The translations under genes were made by a program, and so were the position numbers. A stretch of DNA of 11,820 bases. Origin: Bifidobacterium breve. Lineage in GTDB: Bacteria > Actinomycetota > Acidimicrobiia > IMCC26256. The stretch is from assembly GCA_945907055.1 (NCBI GenBank), contig CAMDSG010000040.1:1-11820 (forward strand). The letters run 5' to 3'. Positions 6,644 through 11,820 of this stretch are shown piece after piece (positions within the stretch are counted from its first letter, which is position 1; every line of letters begins with the position of its first letter). The notes beneath the pieces are model-generated. The model saw only the letters and a list, made by a program, of their open reading frames with translations, had not been told where the DNA came from and made no database searches.

Positions 6644-7735
6644 ATGCTTCGAATTCAGACTCCCCTACCTGACCGCTACACAACTGCGTCTGCAGAGGAA
6701 TTAGCCAATTGGATCTCCGAGGCAAAGGGGATTCTTGGTTCCCGTCTATTGATCCTCGGTCATCACTATCAGCGCGACGAGGTCATCAAGTGGGCAGATG
6801 CTCGTGGCGACTCCTTCCTCCTTGCACAGATTGCTCAAGAGAGCGTCGCAACCGAGATCATCTTCTGTGGAGTCCATTTCATGGCCGAATCAGCGGATGT
6901 GCTCACAGGCGATCACCAGAATGTGATCCTCCCTGATTTGAATGCTGGCTGCTCAATGGCAGACATGGCCGACATAGATCAAGTCGAGGAGGCATGGGAC
7001 TCTTTATCCGAGGTGATCGAGATTGAGAATCTCATTCCGATTACATATATGAACTCCTCTGCAGCAATCAAAGCCTTTGTAGGTCGAAATGGCGGAGCTG
7101 TATGCACCTCTTCAAATGCTCGAGCGGTTCTTGAATGGGCATTGAAGCAGGGCTCACGAGTCCTCTTCTTCCCCGATCAGCACCTAGGTAGAAATACTGG
7201 ATTCGAGATGGGATTTAAAGAAGAACAAATGCTCCTTTGGGACCCTCGCAAGGAACTCGGCGGATTAACCGCAGCGGAGATAGAGCAATCCACGCTCCTG
7301 CTCTGGCGTGGTTGGTGCTCAGTGCACCAGCGCTTTACGCCTGCTCATGTTGAGAAATTTAGGGCTGATCACCCGAATGGTGAGGTCATTGTGCATCCTG
7401 AATGCTCACATGATGTAGTCGAGGTCGCAGACAGAGTTGGCTCAACTGAGCGGATTCTCAATTGGGTACAGAGTGCACCTCCCGGCTCAGCAATTGGGAT
7501 CGGTACAGAGATTCACATGGTGCAGAGGCTCGCTGCAGAGAACCCTGACAAGACAATCGTCTCTTTAGATCCTCTTGTGTGCCCATGCTCGACAATGTTT
7601 CGAATCGATGCTCCACATCTTGCTTGGTGCTTAGAGTCGATAATCGCTGGTGATCCCGTCAATCGCATCTCTGTCGATCCGAGCGTAAGCGAGTGGGCTC
7701 GTGTCGCTCTACAGCGGATGCTCGACATTACGTAG
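6644..7735 (+). CDS. nadA: Quinolinate synthase NadA
   Basis: NadA condenses iminoaspartate (from NadB) with dihydroxyacetone phosphate to form quinolinate, the precursor of NAD, using a [4Fe-4S] cluster. The 363-residue product is of the longer bacterial type. Signatures in order: GHHYQRDEV (39-47), GVHFMAESA (76-84), LPDLNAGCSMADM (96-108), YMNSSAAIKA (135-144), CTSSNA (154-159), FPDQHLGRNTG (176-186), HPEC (251-254), GTEIHMV (287-293) and CPCSTMFRI (313-321). Likely cluster ligands are Cys103, Cys225 in WRGWCSVH, and one of Cys313/Cys315. The ATG is preceded by GAAGGG 6 bases upstream. It is the only plus-strand gene and splits the uvr genes. nadB and nadC, often adjacent in other bacteria, are not in the window. 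A structured leader suggests RNA-level control. Confidence 0.97.
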   Translation: MLRIQTPLPDRYTTASAEELANWISEAKGILGSRLLILGHHYQRDEVIKWADARGDSFLLAQIAQESVATEIIFCGVHFMAESADVLTGDHQNVILPDLNAGCSMADMADIDQVEEAWDSLSEVIEIENLIPITYMNSSAAIKAFVGRNGGAVCTSSNARAVLEWALKQGSRVLFFPDQHLGRNTGFEMGFKEEQMLLWDPRKELGGLTAAEIEQSTLLLWRGWCSVHQRFTPAHVEKFRADHPNGEVIVHPECSHDVVEVADRVGSTERILNWVQSAPPGSAIGIGTEIHMVQRLAAENPDKTIVSLDPLVCPCSTMFRIDAPHLAWCLESIIAGDPVNRISVDPSVSEWARVALQRMLDIT

Positions 7736-7768
7736 CGAGATCTAGGGCACTAAATTAGATACGTAATG
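7726..7768. repeat. Inverted repeat spanning the convergent ends of nadA and the methyltransferase gene
   Basis: CATTACGTA (7726-7734) is perfectly complementary to TACGTAATG (7760-7768). A further TCTA (7741-7744) with TAGA (7756-7759) can stack inside. The repeat includes the nadA TAG and reaches just past the methyltransferase TAA (7757-7755). The two genes are only 19 bases apart, so a shared bidirectional transcript end is plausible. The stem is AT-rich, with a large loop and no U-tract, so it is weak as an intrinsic terminator. Confidence 0.35.
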
Positions 7769-8477
7769 CCTGCAGCACTAGTAGGCGCGGGAACTCAGAG
7801 GCCTCCGCGTACTCGGGAGCCTTCGAGAGGAACCCAGCTGGTGGCGCAGGTTCAAGCATTCGATCCAAGACCAAACCGTTCTCTGCCATGGTATTCACGT
7901 ACCGACTAAGCGGGCGATGAACAAAGGGAAGAATTACCCCTGGCTCCATCTGTTCATTTGTGATGCTCTCCGTGAGGTAAGCCCCGACACGCCAGTACTG
8001 CTCGCCGAGAATATGGTCATCAATCCAACCGCTTCCAGGCGCCTGGAGCAGAGGGTGATTGAGCATAAAGAGAAAACGGCCACCCACTCGAAGAACGCGA
8101 GAGACCTCGGCTAGAGCTGAGTCGGGGTCTTCAAGATGCTCGAATACTAAGCACGCGATTGCAGCATCGAAGGCGCCATCGGCGAATGGAAGAGCCGCAG
8201 CATCACCCTGCGAATACACCGGACCACCACCGCGCTTTCTCGCCTCGAGAGTCTGCGCCGGAATTGGGTCCAGCCCGACTACACGAGCTCCTACAGAGGC
8301 GGCACGACGAGCGAGTTGCCCCTCACCACACCCGATATCCAAGACGCGGTCATATCCAGCTAGAGACTCAGCCACAATGGGGAGAATCTGCTCTTCGTAC
8401 TCTGGATCGGCACCGTCGGTAAAACCCTCCTGCCACCAGGCAGCGTGCTCGGACCAAGCCGAGTATTGATCGCTCAA
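7755..8477 (-). CDS. Class I SAM-dependent methyltransferase (UbiE/Methyltransf_11-like), substrate unknown
   Basis: The 240-residue product has a Rossmann methyltransferase core. Motif I is VLDIGCGEGQLARR (45-58), followed by the acidic end of strand 2 (VVGLD, 67-71), the adenine-region motif GDAAALPFADGAFD (91-104), and the post-motif segment ACLVFEHLEDPDSALAEVSRVLRVGG (108-133). The C-terminal part (about 136-210, with NHPLLQAPGSGW and HRPLSRYVNTMAENGL) probably shapes the acceptor site. Conserved family features point to a small-molecule methyltransferase, but no substrate can be assigned. The start is TTG at 8477-8475, 10 bases after the uvrA stop. The GTG at 8485 is out of frame and closes quickly, and an SD-like GTGAGA precedes the TTG. 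It probably shares the uvrB-uvrA transcript; a repair role is not implied. Confidence 0.85.
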   Translation of the reverse strand: MSDQYSAWSEHAAWWQEGFTDGADPEYEEQILPIVAESLAGYDRVLDIGCGEGQLARRAASVGARVVGLDPIPAQTLEARKRGGGPVYSQGDAAALPFADGAFDAAIACLVFEHLEDPDSALAEVSRVLRVGGRFLFMLNHPLLQAPGSGWIDDHILGEQYWRVGAYLTESITNEQMEPGVILPFVHRPLSRYVNTMAENGLVLDRMLEPAPPAGFLSKAPEYAEASEFPRLLVLQALRI

Positions 8478-8487
8478 AGTCTCACTC

Positions 8488-11400
8488 TTATCTCTGCGCC
8501 AGCAGAACCGGCTCCAAATACTTGCCCGTCCATGAACCCTTGATCTTCACAACATCCTCCGGGGTTCCCTCTGCGATTAGAAGGCCACCCCCGTCGCCGC
8601 CTTCTGGGCCGAGGTCAACAATCCAGTCAGCACACTTAATCACATCGAGATTGTGCTCAATAACCAGAACGGTGTTCCCTCCATCAACAAGGCGTTGGAG
8701 CACCCCCAACAAGCGACGAACATCCTCAAAATGGAGGCCAGTAGTCGGCTCGTCGAGGATGTAGATAGTTCGTCCAGTGGAGCGCTTGCCTAACTCCGTT
8801 GAGAGCTTCACTCGCTGCGCCTCTCCTCCGCTGAGCGTAGGAGCAGGCTGGCCAAGGCGTACATAACCGAGACCAACATCAACAAGGGTCTGCAATTGGC
8901 GCGCAATTGTTGGTTGATTCTGGAAAAACTCCAGTGCTTCCTCAGCAGGGAGATCCAACACCTCAGCGATGTTCTTCCCCTTGAAGGTCACCTCTAACGT
9001 ATCTCTGTTGTAGCGCGCTCCTTTGCAGATTTCACAAGGAACGTAAACGTCCGGAAGAAAATGCATCTCAATCTTTATCGTGCCATCGCCTGCGCAGGAC
9101 TCACAGCGACCACCTTTTACATTGAAAGAGAATCGTCCTTGTTGGTAACCGCGAATCTTTGCCTCTGGAGTCCCTGAAAAAAGCGTGCGAATCTTGTCGA
9201 AAACTTTTGTGTAGGTGGCCGGGTTTGATCTAGGTGTTCGCCCAATTGGAGATTGATCAATGGTAATCACCTTGTCGAGGTGCTCTATGCCGGTGACGCT
9301 CTTGTGCTTGCCAGGAACTGTGCGTGATTTATATACAGTCTGCATTAAGACATTATTCAAGATGTCATTAACAAGAGTGCTCTTTCCACTCCCGCTCACT
9401 CCGGTGACTGCAACAAAACAGGCGAGTGGGAACCCAACGTCGATTCCACGCAGGTTGTGCTCTTTAGCTCCGATTACTCGTAACCAGTTCTCGCTCGTTG
9501 GCCTACGTTTCTTGGGGACCTCTATCCTGCGTGCACCCGAGAGGTACTGCCCTGTAATTGATCTCGGCTCAGATAGGAGATCCTCCAAAGATCCAGAGAC
9601 GACAACCTCTCCGCCATGCTCCCCTGCGCCAGGGCCGATGTCGACGATGTGATCGGCGACTCGAATCGTCTCCTCATCGTGCTCGACAACAAGGACCGTA
9701 TTCCCGAGATCTCGGAGCCTCACCATCGTGTCGATTAGGCGCTGGTTGTCTCTTTGATGAAGCCCTATGGATGGCTCGTCTAAAACATAGAGCACCCCAA
9801 CTAAGCCGCTACCGATCTGAGATGCAAGCCTGATGCGCTGCGCCTCGCCGCCCGCCAATGAACCGGCAGAGCGATTCAAGCTCAGGTAGTCAAGGCCAAC
9901 ATCGAGTAGAAACTGAAGCCGATCGTTCACCTCTTTTAAGACGCGATCCGCAATGATTCGATCGCGCGCTGAGAAAACGATGCTGCGGAAGAAAGCGGCT
10001 ACGTCTCTAATACTTAGATTTCCAACCTCTGAGATGCTGCGTCCATCTACCTTCACAGCGAGAGAAGATGGACGGAGTCGCTGACCTAGGCAGGCGGGGC
10101 AAGGCACCTCGCGCATGTAGCCCTCGATCTGCTCGCGCAGGCGATCGCTATCAGCGTCGGTGTGTCGCCTTTCTAGCCACGGAATAACGCCTTCGTATCC
10201 TGAGCGGTACTCACGTTTACGCCCGTAGCGATTCTTGTATTTCACAAGCACTTGTGAATCGCCAGATCCGTATAGAACAATCTTTCGTTTTGCAGGGCTC
10301 AGTTTCTTCCATGGCGTATCAACTGAGAATGAGTGTTCCTCGCCTACTGCTATTAACAGCCTTGTAAAGAACTCGCCTCTAAAACCAGACCAAGGAGCGA
10401 TTGCCCCCTCCTGAATTGAGAGATCTTCGTCGCGAATAACGAGTTCCGGGTCCACTTCGTAGCGAGTCCCGAGACCGTCGCATTTCTCACATGCTCCATA
10501 AGGCGAATTAAACGAGAAATTGCGCGGGGCTAACTCATCGAACGAAACGCCGCAGTAGTTACAGGCGAGGTGCTCTGAGAAGGTCAAAGCCTCTGAAGCC
10601 TCCTCGCCCTCCGCTGGAACAATCTCGATCTCTGCAACGCCCTCTGCGAGCCTGAGCGCTGTCTCTAACGAATCGGTTAAACGGCGCTCAATGCCTTCTC
10701 GCTTCACAAGGCGATCGACTACGACGTCGATCGTATGTTGCTCATATCGCGCCAGTCTCTCTTTTGATCGGTCAGCTAACTCAACGACCTCACCATCAAT
10801 ACGCGCACGAGTAAATCCTTGTTGCTCGAGGTCAGCGAGGAGCCCTTCGTACTCGCCTTTGCGGCCACGTACCACTGGCGCGAGAACTTGGAAGCGAGTC
10901 CCCTCGGGGAGTTCGAGTATCCGATCAACGATCTGCTGCGGAGTTTGGCGAGTAATGACACGCCCGCAATCTGGGCAATGAGGGACGCCTACGCGTGCAA
11001 AAAGTAACCTCAGATAGTCGTAGATCTCCGTGATTGTTCCAACGGTGGATCGCGGATTCCGAGATGAAGATTTTTGATCGATCGAGATCGCTGGCGAGAG
11101 CCCCTCGATGAAATCAACATCGGGCTTATCCATCTGGCCGAGGAATTGGCGCGCGTACGACGAGAGAGACTCTACGTATCGCCGCTGGCCCTCTGCATAG
11201 ATTGTGTCGAAGGCGAGCGAAGATTTGCCAGACCCCGAGAGCCCTGTGATGACTACAAGTCGGTCACGAGGTAAGTCAATATCGATACCACGCAGGTTGT
11301 GCTCACGCGCACCTCGTACCGAGATAATGTCGGGTTCACCCTTAGGAGCAGCTTTGACTCGCTCCACTGCGACCGTTTTGACCGGAGGCTTGTTCTCCGG

Positions 11401-11553
11401 GGCAACCTTCAATGCTGTCTTCGTTGGCTGAGACTTCGGAGTCGCTACCGTCTTAGCACCGGCCGGTGCCTTCGCCTTCGAGGTGGTTCCAGACCGCTTC
11501 TTCGGCGCCTCCCCAGCGACTGCAGACTTAGGTTTGCGGGGCGGCTGGGGCAC
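8488..11553 (-). CDS. uvrA: Excinuclease ABC subunit A with a basic N-terminal extension
   Basis: UvrA is the dimeric ABC ATPase that finds DNA damage and loads UvrB. The conserved protein starts near residue 74 (EPDIISVRGAREHNLRGI). Landmarks: Walker A1 GLSGSGKSS (104-112), Cys pair 193/196, zinc module Cys331/334/355/358, Cys pair 485/488, first ABC signature SLAGGEAQR (565-573, Ala where Ser is usual) and Walker B VLDEPSIGLH. The second half has Walker A2 GVSGSGKST (718-726), zinc module Cys817/820/840/843, signature TLSGGEAQR (907-915) and ILDEPTTGLH. At 1021 residues it exceeds the usual length of about 950. The excess is a Lys/Ala/Pro-rich tail of about 73 residues that looks disordered. 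The only upstream start is GTG at 11553 with no good SD. TTG at codon 48 or GTG at codon 63 would give shorter forms, so the true start is uncertain. Downstream lies the methyltransferase gene. Confidence 0.95.
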   Translation of the reverse strand: MPQPPRKPKSAVAGEAPKKRSGTTSKAKAPAGAKTVATPKSQPTKTALKVAPENKPPVKTVAVERVKAAPKGEPDIISVRGAREHNLRGIDIDLPRDRLVVITGLSGSGKSSLAFDTIYAEGQRRYVESLSSYARQFLGQMDKPDVDFIEGLSPAISIDQKSSSRNPRSTVGTITEIYDYLRLLFARVGVPHCPDCGRVITRQTPQQIVDRILELPEGTRFQVLAPVVRGRKGEYEGLLADLEQQGFTRARIDGEVVELADRSKERLARYEQHTIDVVVDRLVKREGIERRLTDSLETALRLAEGVAEIEIVPAEGEEASEALTFSEHLACNYCGVSFDELAPRNFSFNSPYGACEKCDGLGTRYEVDPELVIRDEDLSIQEGAIAPWSGFRGEFFTRLLIAVGEEHSFSVDTPWKKLSPAKRKIVLYGSGDSQVLVKYKNRYGRKREYRSGYEGVIPWLERRHTDADSDRLREQIEGYMREVPCPACLGQRLRPSSLAVKVDGRSISEVGNLSIRDVAAFFRSIVFSARDRIIADRVLKEVNDRLQFLLDVGLDYLSLNRSAGSLAGGEAQRIRLASQIGSGLVGVLYVLDEPSIGLHQRDNQRLIDTMVRLRDLGNTVLVVEHDEETIRVADHIVDIGPGAGEHGGEVVVSGSLEDLLSEPRSITGQYLSGARRIEVPKKRRPTSENWLRVIGAKEHNLRGIDVGFPLACFVAVTGVSGSGKSTLVNDILNNVLMQTVYKSRTVPGKHKSVTGIEHLDKVITIDQSPIGRTPRSNPATYTKVFDKIRTLFSGTPEAKIRGYQQGRFSFNVKGGRCESCAGDGTIKIEMHFLPDVYVPCEICKGARYNRDTLEVTFKGKNIAEVLDLPAEEALEFFQNQPTIARQLQTLVDVGLGYVRLGQPAPTLSGGEAQRVKLSTELGKRSTGRTIYILDEPTTGLHFEDVRRLLGVLQRLVDGGNTVLVIEHNLDVIKCADWIVDLGPEGGDGGGLLIAEGTPEDVVKIKGSWTGKYLEPVLLAQR

Positions 11554-11649
11554 TCGGGAATCGTACCTATTCCGAGAGGCGAGATCGTGATCGCCGCCCT
11601 TGAAGAGGCAGTTCTGACCCGCGAGAGAACCCGCAAATCGAAGGTCGCT
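11554..11649 (-). other. uvrB-uvrA spacer, open in the common reading frame of both genes
   Basis: Exactly 96 bases (32 codons) separate the uvrB TAG from the uvrA GTG. The spacer contains no stop and no ATG, GTG or TTG in that frame. Translated, it begins S-D-L-R-F-A-G-S-L-A-G-Q-N-C. I see no SD directly before the GTG and no promoter here, so uvrA is probably co-transcribed with uvrB. Confidence 0.6.
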
Positions 11650-11820
11650 CTACCCTGACGCTCGAATCTCTCGCTTGAGTTCGTTTACTTCATCGCGAAT
11701 CCGTGCCGCCTCTTCGAATCGGAGGTCTTTAGCGGCCTGGTGCATCTCCTCTTGAAGTTGTGCAACGAGTCTTCCCAGTTCCTCTGGGGCGACACCAGCA
11801 AGATCAGCGAAGATTGCCGA
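11650..11820 (-). CDS. uvrB: Excinuclease ABC subunit B, C-terminal end (partial, cut by window edge)
   Basis: The last 56 residues and a TAG stop (11652-11650) are present; the helicase body lies beyond the right edge. The visible part is the C-terminal UVR domain, a helical hairpin: ELGRLVAQLQEEMHQAAKDL followed by RFEEAARIRDEVNELKREI. The LEFEEAARLRD-type motif (LRFEEAARIRD here) identifies UvrB, and this domain docks on the matching UVR domain of UvrC. Directly upstream of uvrA on the same strand, it makes the common uvrB-uvrA pair. Other UVR-domain proteins exist, such as ClpC-associated McsA, but position before uvrA and the domain lying at the extreme C-terminus favour UvrB. Confidence 0.9.
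   Translation of the reverse strand, partial: SAIFADLAGVAPEELGRLVAQLQEEMHQAAKDLRFEEAARIRDEVNELKREIRASG

Noticed and set aside
8059..8469. Plus-strand 136-codon open frame opposite the methyltransferase gene
   Set aside because: Fully antisense to a recognisable methyltransferase, with low-complexity Arg/Ser/Pro content and no SD.
11299..11658. Plus-strand 119-codon frame opposite the start of uvrA
   Set aside because: Its Arg/Leu repeats mirror the Lys/Ala/Pro-rich uvrA extension on the other strand; nothing supports translation.
1..11820. CRISPR arrays, insertion sequences, attachment sites, defence or biosynthetic islands
   Set aside because: No regularly spaced repeats, transposase, integrase or terminal inverted repeats were seen. 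The gene content is core metabolism and repair.

Overview
This is a chromosomal housekeeping window that looks actinobacterial. Evidence: the joined order uvrB-uvrA ... uvrC-rapZ-gap-pgk-tpiA-secG, the arginine in the RapZ Walker A motif (GMSGAGRST), and the domain layout of UvrA and UvrC. GC content looks moderate, with ordinary Shine-Dalgarno (SD) sites and some GTG/TTG starts. A lineage such as Acidimicrobiia is a reasonable guess, but the window alone does not prove it. I see no insertion sequence, phage gene, tRNA, rRNA or CRISPR array. No stretch longer than 300 bases lacks a gene.

Layout, left to right. The minus strand holds the first 14 codons of an unidentified gene with a signal-peptide-like start (1-43), then secG (103-336), tpiA, pgk and gap (479-3474). 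The last three are tightly packed: pgk and tpiA overlap by 4 bases, and gap and pgk are 3 bases apart. A 175-base intergenic region upstream of gap carries a palindrome and direct repeats around a likely promoter. Next come rapZ and uvrC (3650-6468), which overlap by 4 bases. A second 175-base intergenic region separates uvrC from the only plus-strand gene, nadA (6644-7735). It holds face-to-face promoters and a structured nadA leader RNA. nadA converges on a class I methyltransferase (7755-8477). That gene lies 10 bases after a full-length uvrA (8488-11553), which has an unusual basic N-terminal extension. The right edge is the C-terminal end of uvrB (11650-11820).

Function. uvrB, uvrA and uvrC together encode the complete nucleotide-excision-repair nuclease. 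gap, pgk and tpiA cover triose-phosphate glycolysis. SecG belongs to the Sec translocon. RapZ is a nucleotide-binding protein with regulatory roles in other bacteria. NadA makes quinolinate for de novo NAD synthesis. NAD is the cofactor of the neighbouring GAPDH, but no operon link joins the two.

Most interesting points: (1) the nadA leader has mutually exclusive stems and an ACAACCCCG element closely resembling my recollection of the NAD+-I (nadA-motif) riboswitch, known from Acidobacteria; (2) yvcK and whiA, normally between rapZ and gap in Actinobacteria, are absent here; (3) the gap promoter region looks like an operator; (4) uvrB and uvrA lie in one reading frame separated only by a single TAG.
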